NCBI RefSeq assembly: GCF_009806555.1
Contig: NZ_VUOK01000051.1
Location: 1-64,000 of the forward strand
Direction: 5' to 3'
DNA: 64,000 bases
DNA from: Methylobacterium sp. 2A
GTDB lineage: Bacteria; Pseudomonadota; Alphaproteobacteria; Rhizobiales; Beijerinckiaceae
Every line of letters begins with the position of its first letter. The stretch's first letter is position 1. Both the position numbers and the translations under genes were made by a program. This document shows positions 33,938 through 43,779 of the stretch, in pieces. The notes under the pieces are model-generated. The model had not been told where the DNA came from and made no database searches. It was given only the letters and a program-made list of their open reading frames with translations.

Positions 33938-35266
33938 ATGGTGGCGCCGAACGCCGCGACCGCCCCGGTTCGCGCCGCGCCGGGGGCGATGAGCCGGCGG
34001 ACCGAGGGCGCGATCCGCGACGTCCTCGACGGGCGCCGGGGCGGCCGCGGCCGGTTCCTGCTGTTCGTAGGCCCCGCCGTGACGGCGTCGATCGCCTACA
34101 TGGACCCCGGCAACTTCGCGACCAACATCCAGGCCGGCGCCCGCTACGGCTACGGCCTGCTCTGGGTGGTGCTGCTCGCCAACCTCACCGCGATGCTGTT
34201 CCAGGCGCTCTCGGCCAAGCTCGGGATCGTGACCGGAAAAAACCTCGCCGAGCATTGCCGGGACGCGACGAGCCGCCCGGTGCGCCTCGCCCTGTGGGGC
34301 ATCAGCGAGATCGCCGCCATGGCGACCGACCTCGCGGAGTTCCTGGGTGGCGCCATCGGCCTGTCGCTGCTCACCGGCATGCCGCTGATGGCCGGCATGG
34401 CGGTCACGGCCATCATCACCTACGCGTTTCTCCTTTTGGAGCACGAGGGTTTCCGGCCGCTGGAGATCGCCATCGGCGCGATGGTCGGCACGATCGGCCT
34501 CTGCTACGCGGTCGAGCTGCTGGTGGCGCCGGTGGCCTGGGGCGCGGCGGCCAAAGGCCTCGTCACCCCAAACATTCCGGACGCGGAGGCGCTGACCATC
34601 GCGGTGGGGATCATCGGCGCCACCGTGATGCCGCACGCGCTGTTCCTGCATTCGGGCCTGACCCAGGGGCGGGGCAATCCCCGGACCGAAGCCGACCGGC
34701 GCCTGCTGGTGCGCTACTCGAATCGCGAGGTGGTGGTGGCTTTGCTGCTCGCGGGCCTCGTCAACATGGCGATGGTGATCATGGCGGCGGCGGCCTTCCA
34801 TCTCGGCCACAGCGAAGTGGCCGAGATCGGCGAGGCCTACCGGACCCTGACGCCGCTGCTCGGGCCCGCCGCGGGGGCGGCCTTCCTGGTCTCGCTGCTC
34901 GCCTCCGGCATCTCCTCCTCGGTGGTGGGGACGCTCGCCGGGCAGATGGTGATGCAGGGCTTCACCGGCTGGCGCATCCCGCTGCTCGTGCGCCGGCTCG
35001 TGACCATGCTGCCGGCCTTCGTGGTGGTGGCGATCGGCATCGACCCGACCCGGGCGCTGGTCCTGTCGCAGGTGGTGCTGTCGCTCGCCCTGCCGGTGCC
35101 GATGGTGGCGCTCGTGGTGTTCACCCGGCGCCGGAGCGTGATGGGGCCGTTCGCCAACGGTCCGCTCACCCAGGTGGCAGCCGTGGCGGGGGCGGTGGTG
35201 GTGTTGGGGCTCAACGCAGTGCTGCTGGCGGCGGCCTTCGGGGTGCCGGTGCCGGGGTTGGGGTGA
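33938..35266 (+). CDS. mntH: Manganese/divalent cation transporter of the NRAMP family
   Basis: 442 aa with about 11 membrane helices. The NRAMP metal-site motifs are present: MDPGNFATNIQAG in helix 1 (D, N ligands) and MPHALFLHSGL in helix 6 (the usual Met-Pro-His). It is a proton-coupled importer of Mn(II), acting in the inner membrane. The ATG at 33938 follows a strong RBS. The MntR box directly upstream indicates Mn-dependent repression. Confidence 0.92.
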   Translation: MVAPNAATAPVRAAPGAMSRRTEGAIRDVLDGRRGGRGRFLLFVGPAVTASIAYMDPGNFATNIQAGARYGYGLLWVVLLANLTAMLFQALSAKLGIVTGKNLAEHCRDATSRPVRLALWGISEIAAMATDLAEFLGGAIGLSLLTGMPLMAGMAVTAIITYAFLLLEHEGFRPLEIAIGAMVGTIGLCYAVELLVAPVAWGAAAKGLVTPNIPDAEALTIAVGIIGATVMPHALFLHSGLTQGRGNPRTEADRRLLVRYSNREVVVALLLAGLVNMAMVIMAAAAFHLGHSEVAEIGEAYRTLTPLLGPAAGAAFLVSLLASGISSSVVGTLAGQMVMQGFTGWRIPLLVRRLVTMLPAFVVVAIGIDPTRALVLSQVVLSLALPVPMVALVVFTRRRSVMGPFANGPLTQVAAVAGAVVVLGLNAVLLAAAFGVPVPGLG

Positions 35267-35385
35267 GCCCGGCTTTCCGGCATCGTCACGGCCACGTGGG
35301 CCGGCGATCGCCAGTCGAACACCGGCGCCGGCCCGTAAGCATGACCCTCGCGGAAGATCTCCATCCGTGCTACGAGAGTCGCGTC

Positions 35386-35637
35386 ATGAGAGCAGGCAAG
35401 TTCAAAGTCAGCTATCCGGCTTCTACACAGCTCGCGTTGCTGGCGAATGCCGAGAAAGCAGCGTTGACGCGCCTGTTCTCAAGCGATGAGATCGAACAGC
35501 CGGAAACGACAAAGCCAATCAGCGGTGGCCGATTCGTATCCCGCCTCGGAAGCAAGCGCGTGCTTTGGCAGCGACAATCCGCCGACAGCCAGCCGGAGAT
35601 CCTCTCGATCGTCGACCATTCGTTCGCTCAAGCCTGA
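35386..35637 (+). CDS. Small hypothetical protein, partner of the Shedu-like gene
   Basis: 83 aa; an in-frame ATG at 35341 would add 15 residues but has no RBS, whereas GAGAG precedes 35386. The C-terminal half (FVSRLGSKRVLWQRQ, ILSIVDHSF) loosely recalls RelE-like folds, but this is too weak to assign. The stop is followed immediately by the ATG of the Shedu-like gene, so the two are co-translated. Confidence 0.55.
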   Translation: MRAGKFKVSYPASTQLALLANAEKAALTRLFSSDEIEQPETTKPISGGRFVSRLGSKRVLWQRQSADSQPEILSIVDHSFAQA

Positions 35638-36258
35638 ATGAGCAGCTTCGAGAGAATCAAGTTCGACTTGCGGCATGCTGACACCGAATTGATCTCTTTC
35701 AAGGCGTGGCTCGCCACCGCAAGCTTCGTTGGCGAGACCGTGATTGTCGCCGAGATCAAGAAACGGCGGCACATGGCGTGCCTGTTGGCGTCGACGTTGG
35801 GCCTGCCGGCTCCGGATATGATCAAGTTCGAACTCGCGCTGAAAGGGATGTTCCGCACCGATTTGGTTCTGGGCAATGACGGCCAGCGCCGGTTCGGGCT
35901 CGTCGAATTCGAGGATGCGGAAGCGACGAGCATCTTCAGGAGGGGGACCGTCCAGTACCGTTTCTGGTCGCCCCGGATCGGGCATGGCTTCAGTCAGATC
36001 CTCGACTGGGCTTGGGTCCGGTCCGACCATCCGAACGATTCGGTCCTACTCGCCGGCTTCGGCGGCCCGATCACGACCAGCGCGTACGCCGTCATCTGCG
36101 GACGCGATGCGAGCCTCGCCGATGATGTGGAACGCAAACGATTCAAGCATCGGCGCGATCACCTCAAGGTAGAAGGTCAGCCGGCTCTCGTACTGACCTA
36201 TGATGAGATGGTGCGCAGCATGGAGGACAACCTCGCAGCGGCGAAGACTTGGTCGTGA
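35638..36258 (+). CDS. Shedu-like (DUF4263) putative nuclease
   Basis: 206 aa. The segment RTDLVLGNDGQRRFGLVEFEDA followed by HGFSQILDWAW matches the core of DUF4263/Shedu proteins: D75, E90, E92 and Q120 fall where a PD-(D/E)xK active site lies, although the final Lys of ExK is not evident (EFE). Shedu proteins act in anti-phage defence as nucleases. This one is short and lacks an obvious sensing domain, but it is paired with a small upstream protein. Codon use is less GC-biased than in mntH upstream, suggesting transfer. Confidence 0.65.
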   Translation: MSSFERIKFDLRHADTELISFKAWLATASFVGETVIVAEIKKRRHMACLLASTLGLPAPDMIKFELALKGMFRTDLVLGNDGQRRFGLVEFEDAEATSIFRRGTVQYRFWSPRIGHGFSQILDWAWVRSDHPNDSVLLAGFGGPITTSAYAVICGRDASLADDVERKRFKHRRDHLKVEGQPALVLTYDEMVRSMEDNLAAAKTWS

Positions 36259-36357
36259 CGACGGCATAGCGCGAACGAGCCGCGGCCGGATCAGGGGTCT
36301 CCCATGCCGGTGGGGACAGACATTCTCCGCGAGCAGAGCCCGTCGGCAGCGTCCCGC

Positions 36358-38046
36358 TCACGTCGCCCGCACCACCACCTCCACCAGATTGGCGCCCCCC
36401 GACCGGATCCCCGCCTCGATCGCCGGGGCGATGTCGGCGGCGGCCGTCACCCGCCGGGCCGGGACCCCCATCGAGGCGGCCAAGGCCAAAAAGTCGATCC
36501 GCGGGTCGGTGAGGTCCATGGCGATGAAGCGGTTGGCGCGCACCGAGGCGTAGTGCGCCTGGCCCTTCATGAAGGTCTTGAGGATGTTGTACTCGGCGTT
36601 GTTGATCACCACGAAGGTGACCGGCAGCTTTTCGTGCGCGGCCGTCCACAGGGCCTGCGGCGAGTATAGCGCGGCGCCGTCGCCAACGACGCAGACCACG
36701 GGCGCGCGGTCGAGGCCCAAGGAAAATCCGACCGCGGCCGGCATGCCCCAGCCGAGCACGCCGCCGCGCATCGCCGCGTATTGGTGGGCCGAGGGGCTGT
36801 CGAGGAAGGTGCGCAGGTGGGTCAGCGTCGCCGGCGCCTCGTCCACGATGGTGGTCTCGGCCCCGACCGCGCGGGCCACCTCCCGGGCGGCGACCAGCGG
36901 CGCGATCACCGGATCCGCGAAGGCCGCATCCGCTGCGGCGGCGAGCTTCGCCCGGCGCTCGGCCCGGGCGGTCACCGCCTGCGCGCGCAAGCCCGCGAAG
37001 GCGTCGGCCCGGTCGGCGAGGCGGGGCCTGAGCAGCGGCAACAGGGCATCGAGCGAGGCGCGGATGTCACCCACCGTCGACAGGCAGGTGGCGTAGGTCC
37101 GCCCGAGGTCGCGCACGTCGGCCGAGAGCTGGAACACCTGCACCCCCGGCGGCACCGCCGAGACCTCCGAGTAGAGCACGGTGATCAGCGACTTGCCGCC
37201 GAGCGCGAACACCGCGTCGTAGCGCCCGAGGATCTCCGCGATGGCATCCGCCCGGGTCGGCAGGTTGCCGGCCCAGAGCGGGTGGGCGGTGGGGAAGGGG
37301 ATGTGGGCCGGCCAGGACGAGCCGTAGACGGGCGCCGCCAGGAGGTCGGCGAGCGCCACCATCTGCGCCGAGGCGTCGGAGGCGTCGATCTCGTCGCCCG
37401 CGATCAGGGCGAGGCGGCCCGGCGCGATCGCGGCGAGCTTTTCGGCCAACCGGTCGAGGGATCCGGCCACCGCCCGCTGGTCGATGGTCGAGGTCTCGCC
37501 CGCCGGGACCGTGCTCATCGCCTCCATCACGTCCATGGGCAGGGACAGGAAGACCGGGCCGGAGGGAGCCGCCCCGGCATCGTGAAAGGCCCGGCGCAGC
37601 AGGATCGGGATCTGGTCGGGGCTCGTCACCTCGCGCGCCCATTTCATCACCGGATCGGCGATGGCCACGAGGTCGCCCATCAGCAGCGGGTCGGTGAGCG
37701 CGTGGCGCAGATCCTGCTGCCCGGCGGTGACCACGAGCGGCGTGCCCGAGACCTGGGAGTTCACCAGCCCGCCCATGGCGTGGCCGAGGCCGCCGGCCGT
37801 GTGCAGGTTGAGGAAGGCGGGCCGCCGCGCGCCCTGCGCGTAGCCGTCCGCCATGGCGACCGCAGTCGCCTCTTGCAGGGCGAGGATGTAGGCGATGTCC
37901 GGCGCCTCGGTGAGCGCGTCGATGAGCGGCAATTCGGTGGTGCCGGGATTGCCGAAGATGTAGCGCACGCCCTCCGAGCGCAGCACCTCCACCAGGAGGT
38001 CGGCGCCCCGGCGACGGCTCGTCGCTTCCACAGTCTCGATCGCCAT
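36358..38046 (-). CDS. Thiamine-diphosphate-dependent decarboxylase (benzoylformate decarboxylase-like)
   Basis: 562 aa with the three-domain ThDP enzyme layout: N-terminal PYR domain with activating Glu in LQEATAVAMADGYA, a central domain, and a C-terminal PP domain with the ThDP/Mg motif GDGAALYSPQAL...NN (closing at VINNAEYN). It is similar to benzoylformate decarboxylase (MdlC) and other acetolactate-synthase-like enzymes. The likely reaction is decarboxylation of a 2-oxo acid to an aldehyde; the substrate is not fixed by visible residues. It is monocistronic; nothing nearby completes a mandelate pathway. Confidence 0.82.
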   Translation of the reverse strand: MAIETVEATSRRRGADLLVEVLRSEGVRYIFGNPGTTELPLIDALTEAPDIAYILALQEATAVAMADGYAQGARRPAFLNLHTAGGLGHAMGGLVNSQVSGTPLVVTAGQQDLRHALTDPLLMGDLVAIADPVMKWAREVTSPDQIPILLRRAFHDAGAAPSGPVFLSLPMDVMEAMSTVPAGETSTIDQRAVAGSLDRLAEKLAAIAPGRLALIAGDEIDASDASAQMVALADLLAAPVYGSSWPAHIPFPTAHPLWAGNLPTRADAIAEILGRYDAVFALGGKSLITVLYSEVSAVPPGVQVFQLSADVRDLGRTYATCLSTVGDIRASLDALLPLLRPRLADRADAFAGLRAQAVTARAERRAKLAAAADAAFADPVIAPLVAAREVARAVGAETTIVDEAPATLTHLRTFLDSPSAHQYAAMRGGVLGWGMPAAVGFSLGLDRAPVVCVVGDGAALYSPQALWTAAHEKLPVTFVVINNAEYNILKTFMKGQAHYASVRANRFIAMDLTDPRIDFLALAASMGVPARRVTAAADIAPAIEAGIRSGGANLVEVVVRAT

Positions 38047-38287
38047 GTACGCCCCCGCAGAATCGGACGCGAGGCTAGACCACGCGCGCTTCGGAGCAAG
38101 CCTCGGAACCGGACCCGACGCCGGGGAACCCGCCCTTAACCTGCGTCAAGGGCCCGGGCACGCGGCTCTTGGTCGGCTGGCGCACCTCCTGGTCGTAGAT
38201 AGCAATGGCCCATGAACCGGGGGGTTCGGATAGGCGATCGATCGCGCGGCTGAGAGGCCGCCTGACGCGATCCGTCGGAAGGACGCC

Positions 38288-38710
38288 ATGGACCAGCGGA
38301 CGCCGCCGGATCTGAGCCGCGATGCCGAAGCCGCGGCGCGCGCGGTGTCCCTGTCGGCGGCGCACCGCGCCGGCGCCCAGGATCGCGACGGCGGATTTCC
38401 GAGCGCCGATATCGCCGACCTCGCCCGGCTGGGCCTGCTCGCCGCGCCGGTGCCGGTCGCGCTCGGTGGGGCGGGTCTCGGCGAGGAGCCCGGCGCCGGC
38501 ACGCTCGCCGAGGTGCTGCGCCTCATCGGTTCCGGCAGCCTCGCGCTCGGGCGGCTCCTGGGGGCGACGTTGTTCGCGCTCGTCCTGCTGCGCGGCGCCT
38601 GGGGCTCGCCAATCTCCCGCGCCGCCCGGTGCATCCGGGCCGCCTGGGTCGCGCCGCGGTGGCGGCTCCGGAAGGACGGCGTGCCGGCGCGGATGACCGG
38701 GCGCACCTGA
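38288..38710 (+). pseudogene. Acyl-CoA dehydrogenase, N-terminal remnant
   Basis: The open frame encodes 140 aa. GGFPSADIADLARLGLLAAP, ALGGAGLGEEPG and EVLRLIGSGSLALGRL match the N-terminal helical domain of acyl-CoA dehydrogenases, which are normally about 380 aa. The sequence becomes Arg/Trp-rich and unrelated after about residue 95, with no middle or C-terminal domain. It is therefore a truncated, probably non-functional copy. Confidence 0.55.
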
Positions 38711-39042
38711 GACGGCTGTCGGGGCAGGCCGCCGCGGATCCGGAAGCCTGGATCTTCGATGGCGGTTTCGCCCTGCGCTGTCCCAGCCCTGTGCCAAGCG
38801 TCGGGCTCCTCCGGCGCGACTTCGCGGCCGATCGCGCCGGGGCACCAGCCCGCGGCGTTGACTGCGTCGGGGCGGGGCCGTCCGGGTGCTTGTGGCCCGC
38901 ACCGTGAGCGGCTTCTTGTGCCCGGGCCAAACCGGCGCTCCGGCGGGACGTTTGGCTCCTCACGCGGGGGACAGGCCTCCAGGCCCTGAAGTGTCGGGTC
39001 GGCCGGCCGCGGCCTTCCCGGCGTGTCGCCGAGCGGCCCGGC
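38711..39042. other. Intergenic stretch with no recognisable feature
   Basis: Between the acyl-CoA dehydrogenase remnant and the histidine kinase. Frames here are Arg/Pro-rich shadows; no conserved motif, strong hairpin or promoter was recognised. It may be further debris of the decayed gene. Confidence 0.4.
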
Positions 39043-41364
39043 TCATCGCGCGAGCATCGCACGGATGCGGTCGGCCAGGACATCGACCGCGAAGGGCTTG
39101 GTCAGCACGGCCATTCCCGGATCGAGATGACCGTCGCCGAGCACGGCGGCCTCCGCGAATCCGGTGATGAACAGCACCTTCAGGTCCGGCCGGCCGACCC
39201 GCGCCGCATCCGCCAACTGGCGCCCGTTCAGGCCGCCGGGCAAGCCGACATCCGTCACCAGGAGGTCGACCCACGCGTCCGACTGCAGCACCCGCAGCCC
39301 GCCCGCCCCGTCCACGGCCTCCAAAGCCAGATAGCCGAGGTCGCTCAGCACGTCGGTCACCAGCATGCGAACCGTCGGCTCGTCGTCCACGATCAGCACG
39401 GTCTCGCCCGCCTCGGCCCGGGCCATCGGGCGCTTCGTCGGGGCCGGCCCCTCCGCCTCCACCTCGCCCCGGTGCTGCGGCAGGTAGATGCACACGGTCG
39501 TGCCGGCGCCGACCGCGGAGGTGATCCGGACCTGGCCGCCGGACTGCTTGGCGAACCCGTAGATCATCGACAGGCCGAGGCCCGTGCCTTCGCCCATCGG
39601 CTTCGTGGTGAAGAACGGGTCGAAGGCCCGGGCGACGACGTCCGGGGGCATGCCGGTGCCGGTGTCGGACACGCACAAGGACAGGTACTGGCCCTCCGGC
39701 ATGTCCTGCGCCGCAGCCTGCCGACGGTCGATCCAGCGGTTTTCCGTCTCGATGGTGATCCGGCCGCCGTCCGGCATCGCGTCCCGCGCGTTGATGCACA
39801 GGTTCAGGAGGGCGTTTTCGAGCTGGGACGGGTCCGCCAGCGCGGGCCAGAGGCCCTCCGCGCCGCGATGCCGGATCTCCACGCCCGGCCCGACCGTGCG
39901 CTGGATCAGGTCGAGCATCCCATCCACCAGCCGGTTCGCGTCGATGGCCCTGGGCGCCAGCGTCTGGCGGCGTGAGAAGGCGAGCAGCCGGTGGGTCAGG
40001 GCCGCAGCCCGCTTCGCGGCCCCCTGGGCGGCGGCGATGTACTTGCCCACATCCTTGACCCGCCCCTGGCCGACACGGGTCTCGATCAGCTCCAGCGAGC
40101 CCGAGATGCCCGCCAGCAGGTTGTTGAAGTCGTGCGCCAGCCCGCCGGTGAGTTGGCCGACCGCCTCCATCTTCTGCGATTGGCGCAGCGCCTCCTCCAT
40201 GCGCGTGCGTTCCTCGCCGGCCTGCCGGAGGCGGTCGGCCGCTTCCTGGAGGTCGCGCGTCCGTTCCTCGACCCGGGCTTCCAACGTGGCGTTGAGCTGA
40301 TGGATCTCGTCCTGCGTGCGGCGTTGCCGGTATGCGGCGAAGGCCAGCAGCGCCGTGGCGAACAGGCCGCCGCCGCAGACGAGCCAGATCTCCGGAAGCG
40401 TCGAGGCCCGCTTCGGGGAGAGGCGCTGCTCGAAGAGGGCGGTCCAGGTGCGACCGCCGAGTTCGAGGCTGACCTCCCGTTTCAGGTGGCCGGGCGCGAC
40501 GGTGGAAGCCCCGGCGGACCGGTGCAGCAGGGTCGCCGGGTCCGGTGCGCCGTCGTAGATGGCGAAGGCGGCGTCCTGCTCGGCCTCGGCCGCCACGATG
40601 GTGCCGAACAGGTCGTCGGCGCGGAACGCGCCGAAGACGAAGCCGAGGAATCGCAGGCGCCGGTCGTCGACGTCCGGGGGCACGACGCCGCCGGCATAGA
40701 CCGGCACGGCGACCAGGAAGCCGGCCTGCTTGTTCGCGTCGATCTCCTGCACGAGCTGGATGCGCGCAGAGGCGGCCGGCAGGCCGGTGTCGCGGGCGCG
40801 CTCGACCATGTCGCGCCGGACCGGGTCGGACATCACGTCGTACCCGATGGCGGCCAGATTGCGCGGGTTCGGCGGCTCGGCGAACAGGACCGGGCTGATC
40901 GCCGGGTTGTCCGTCGGCGGCCGCACGCGGACATTCGCCACGCCCAGCGCCTCGGCCCGCGCGGGAAACCGCTCCCGCTCGGAGGCCGGCAGGGTCGGCG
41001 TGAAGCCGATGCCGAGGATGCCGGGATACAGGCTCTGGAACTCAATCCGCCGCACATACGCTCGGAACTCGGCCAGCGTGACGGTATCGCCCTGGGCGGC
41101 GAACAGGCCGGCGCCGCCGCGCAGGAGGGCGGTGTAGGTGCGGAACTGATCCTCGACCGTGCGCAGCTCGATCTCGGTGGCGTGCTCGAAGGTCAGGCGG
41201 TCGCGCAGATGCGCCGCCCGCCATGTCAGTGCGGTGCCCACCGCCGTCGCGAGCAGGCCCGCGGCCAGGATCGCGGGCGGTATCCGACGGGCCGCTTTCG
41301 CCGCCTGCGACTTTGTCGGGTCCGTGCTCTCGACACGACCCTGCGGCTGGGAAGAACGATACAA
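39043..41364 (-). CDS. Hybrid histidine kinase with CHASE sensor domain
   Basis: 773 aa from a TTG; no better in-frame start precedes the first membrane helix, so the start is uncertain. There is a membrane helix (about 28-48), an extracytoplasmic CHASE domain (FAAQGDTVTLAEFRAYV, FQSLYPGILGIGFTP; to about 310), a second helix (about 325-345), a coiled coil, HisKA with GLAHDFNNLLAG (His about 412), HATPase_c with DTGTGMPPDV and GEGTGLGLSM, and a C-terminal receiver domain with VTDVGLPGG (Asp about 703). No cognate regulator gene is adjacent, so signalling is either internal or to a distant partner. Confidence 0.85.
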   Translation of the reverse strand: MYRSSQPQGRVESTDPTKSQAAKAARRIPPAILAAGLLATAVGTALTWRAAHLRDRLTFEHATEIELRTVEDQFRTYTALLRGGAGLFAAQGDTVTLAEFRAYVRRIEFQSLYPGILGIGFTPTLPASERERFPARAEALGVANVRVRPPTDNPAISPVLFAEPPNPRNLAAIGYDVMSDPVRRDMVERARDTGLPAASARIQLVQEIDANKQAGFLVAVPVYAGGVVPPDVDDRRLRFLGFVFGAFRADDLFGTIVAAEAEQDAAFAIYDGAPDPATLLHRSAGASTVAPGHLKREVSLELGGRTWTALFEQRLSPKRASTLPEIWLVCGGGLFATALLAFAAYRQRRTQDEIHQLNATLEARVEERTRDLQEAADRLRQAGEERTRMEEALRQSQKMEAVGQLTGGLAHDFNNLLAGISGSLELIETRVGQGRVKDVGKYIAAAQGAAKRAAALTHRLLAFSRRQTLAPRAIDANRLVDGMLDLIQRTVGPGVEIRHRGAEGLWPALADPSQLENALLNLCINARDAMPDGGRITIETENRWIDRRQAAAQDMPEGQYLSLCVSDTGTGMPPDVVARAFDPFFTTKPMGEGTGLGLSMIYGFAKQSGGQVRITSAVGAGTTVCIYLPQHRGEVEAEGPAPTKRPMARAEAGETVLIVDDEPTVRMLVTDVLSDLGYLALEAVDGAGGLRVLQSDAWVDLLVTDVGLPGGLNGRQLADAARVGRPDLKVLFITGFAEAAVLGDGHLDPGMAVLTKPFAVDVLADRIRAMLAR

Positions 41365-41494
41365 GGCGCGACCGGATGGAAGAGCGGTCCGTTTTCCGGA
41401 CCGGCAGGGACATGCGAGCGCATGATGGCGTCACGGGGGCCATTCGGCGCTCCGCCGCACGAGGCGGGGCGGGAGCCGTCGGGAAACCGGACCT

Positions 41495-42079
41495 TCAGGG
41501 CGCGCGGCAATCCATGGCCGCCGTTGCCTCGATCACGCTGAGCGCGCGCCGGCGCACTTCCAGCGACACGGCCGGGCTGTCCGAAACCGTCGCGGCCTCG
41601 CGCCTCAGCGTCGCGTCGCAGGCGCACGAGCTGTATCCGGCCGAATCGTAGCAGGCGTCGTGGTGCATGCACGCGGCGTCGAGCGCGTCGGTCGGCGGCA
41701 GGCCCTCGCCGCGCTGGCCCTTTCCGCAATAGTTGCCGTGGAACAGCTCCGTGCCGGCGATGACCCGGCCGAGGTCGCCCTTCGGCGGTGCCGGGGCCTC
41801 GGCCCTGCCATTGGGGTTCAGGTCGTTGGCCGGGCCGCCGGCCTTCGATCCCGACGCGCGGAGCGCCTTCGGAATGCCGGAGCGCTCACCGGCCTCGTTC
41901 AGGGGCTCTCCCGCCCGTCCGTTCGGGTCCGAGATGTCCGGCAGCGGCGGGGGTGGCCCCGGGCGGGGCTCCTCCACCTCGACGGTCGCGGCCGGCGCCT
42001 CCTGCACGCCCTGCGCCTTGGACGGGTGCGGACAAGCCGCGAGCAGCAGCCCCAGCACGGCGAGGAGAGACGGTCTCAC
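41495..42079 (-). CDS. Secreted phospholipase A2-like protein
   Basis: 194 aa. An N-terminal signal ends with a lipobox-like LLAAC (C16), so it may be a lipoprotein. A Pro-rich linker (about 25-110) leads to a C-terminal PLA2-type domain: Ca-loop YCGKG (117-121), catalytic segment C137-x2-H140-D141-x-C143-Y144, and CACD with D155. These are the hallmark residues of secreted PLA2, which hydrolyses the sn-2 acyl ester of phospholipids using Ca(II). It has no linked secretion or toxin genes. A bacterial PLA2 with a Pro-rich spacer is uncommon. Confidence 0.75.
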   Translation of the reverse strand: MRPSLLAVLGLLLAACPHPSKAQGVQEAPAATVEVEEPRPGPPPPLPDISDPNGRAGEPLNEAGERSGIPKALRASGSKAGGPANDLNPNGRAEAPAPPKGDLGRVIAGTELFHGNYCGKGQRGEGLPPTDALDAACMHHDACYDSAGYSSCACDATLRREAATVSDSPAVSLEVRRRALSVIEATAAMDCRAP

Positions 42080-42311
42080 GGATGGCCCCCGGATCAGCGC
42101 CCCTCAACGCGAAGCCCGGTTTTTCCGTTCCGGCTCCCGTCCCGCCACGGTTACGAGGACCTTGCCGCCCCGGGGCGCGTCCCTCCCGCACCGTCTCATG
42201 CCCGTGCCGGGCCGCTTCCCCCGGGATCGCGCGACAGCCGCCCCGCCCTGCGGGCAAGCGGGGCCCCGATCGACCGCGCGCTCCGTACCGCCTCATCCCG
42301 GGCCCGCACAT

Positions 42312-43193
42312 CTAGGCCTGGTTCCGATAGGAGGCCGGCGTTATCTGAAGGCGCGTGCGGAAGACGTGCGTCATGTGGCTCTGGTCGGAGAAGCCGCAAT
42401 TGGCCGCGATCACCTTGATCGGGAGGTTCGTGCGGGCCAATTGATGCTTGGCGCGCAGGATCCGTCGCTGCATCACGTAGGCGTGCGGTGAGCACCCGAA
42501 TTCGCTGCGGAACTTGCGCGTGAAGTGAAACACGCTCAGCCGGATGACGCCGGCCAGGTCCGCCAGGGTGATCGCCTTGTCGAGATTGTCCTCGACGTAG
42601 CGCACCACCAGCCGTCTTTGCGACAGGGACAGGCCGCCAGGGGCCGTCGACGCCCGGAACTGCACCTCGGTGTAGTGACGCAGGAGATGGATGCAGGCGC
42701 AGTGGCGGATGGAATCGACGTAGAGGGAACTGCCGATCCCGCGCTGGCGCGTCTCCTGCGCCAGAGCCATCACCAGCCCCGCGAGCACGGGATCGTCCGC
42801 CCGCAGCACGTCGCGGAGGTTCACCGCGGCGATCTCGCGCTCGAACAGGTCCGATGCCGCCGCCTTGAGGAGCGAGGGCGAGAGATAGAGGTGAAGGACC
42901 TCCGTCGGCTCCGTCCAGCGCCAGTGCGAACGGATCTCGTGGCTCAGGAAGGAGATGCTGCCCGGCGCCACGAGGTCGTTGCGCCAATCGCCCGCGCAGC
43001 GGCGATGCATCGGCGTGGCTCCGTCCATGTAGACGACGACGAGCAGATCCTGGAGCGGCGGGATGGGCACGTCCGAGGGCGCATAGCGGTAGCCGCGGAC
43101 GCGTATCTTGTCCCAATTCAGCGTCGCGCTGTCGACGGTCACCTCGCCGGGTACCCAGATCGGTAATTCGTCGGGTGTGATCAGCGTGCTCAT
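42312..43193 (-). CDS. AraC-family transcriptional regulator
   Basis: 293 aa from the ATG at 43193. The N-terminal cupin-like sensor region runs to about 185. Two HTH motifs follow at the C-terminus: AITLADLAGVIRLSVFHFTRKFRSEFG and IKVIAANCGFSDQSHMTHVFR (each the usual length), ending TPASYRNQA. It is divergent from the Baeyer-Villiger monooxygenase gene and is likely its activator; the inducer is unknown, plausibly a ketone. Confidence 0.88.
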   Translation of the reverse strand: MSTLITPDELPIWVPGEVTVDSATLNWDKIRVRGYRYAPSDVPIPPLQDLLVVVYMDGATPMHRRCAGDWRNDLVAPGSISFLSHEIRSHWRWTEPTEVLHLYLSPSLLKAAASDLFEREIAAVNLRDVLRADDPVLAGLVMALAQETRQRGIGSSLYVDSIRHCACIHLLRHYTEVQFRASTAPGGLSLSQRRLVVRYVEDNLDKAITLADLAGVIRLSVFHFTRKFRSEFGCSPHAYVMQRRILRAKHQLARTNLPIKVIAANCGFSDQSHMTHVFRTRLQITPASYRNQA

Positions 43194-43779
43194 GGGATCC
43201 GCGTCGAAGCTCCGGAACGGGAGCGCTCGCCGCCGAAGTGGAGGCCGGCTCGGCGCGCGAGAGCGCATCGAAACAAGGGCTCAGGGCGGTGAACGACGGC
43301 AACGCGACCGGGCACGGCCCCAGACGGCGACACATCGCTCCTTCCAGCGGTCGCCTGGGATGACGACACGAAGAGAATCACGCTTTTTGTTTCCAGGCTC
43401 GGCGCTGGCGTGACGCCGTTCGCTGAAATATATTGCCGTACGCTATCGTGCAAGCCACCTCCGGCGGCGGTCTGCGACCGTGCCGGCCGAACCGGCGCCG
43501 CCATCCCGACCGGGGTTTGACGACGGGGCGGACAGCAAGACCAGACAACACGCCGCCGCCGCGCGTCCAAGACCGCGACACCGCATCGGTGCCTACATGG
43601 CGTTGCGGTTCCATGGGCCGCGATTCCGTGGGCCGCTTGGGGAGGTCATCGCCGCCGGAACGAGGACATGCGCGGCCAAGTGTCCGCCGTCAGCGGTCCC
43701 GTTCCAATGGGCCGTTCCGACAAGTCGACGCGCGTCCATACGACCAAACATCTCAAAAAATACGATCAGGGAGAAAACG
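43194..43779. promoter_or_regulatory. Divergent intergenic region, araC-type regulator / monooxygenase
   Basis: 586 bp without a convincing gene. It should contain promoters in both directions and the regulator binding sites. AT-richer patches lie around 43420-43450 and 43735-43780, and AGGGAGA precedes the monooxygenase ATG. No clear dyad was identified. Confidence 0.4.
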
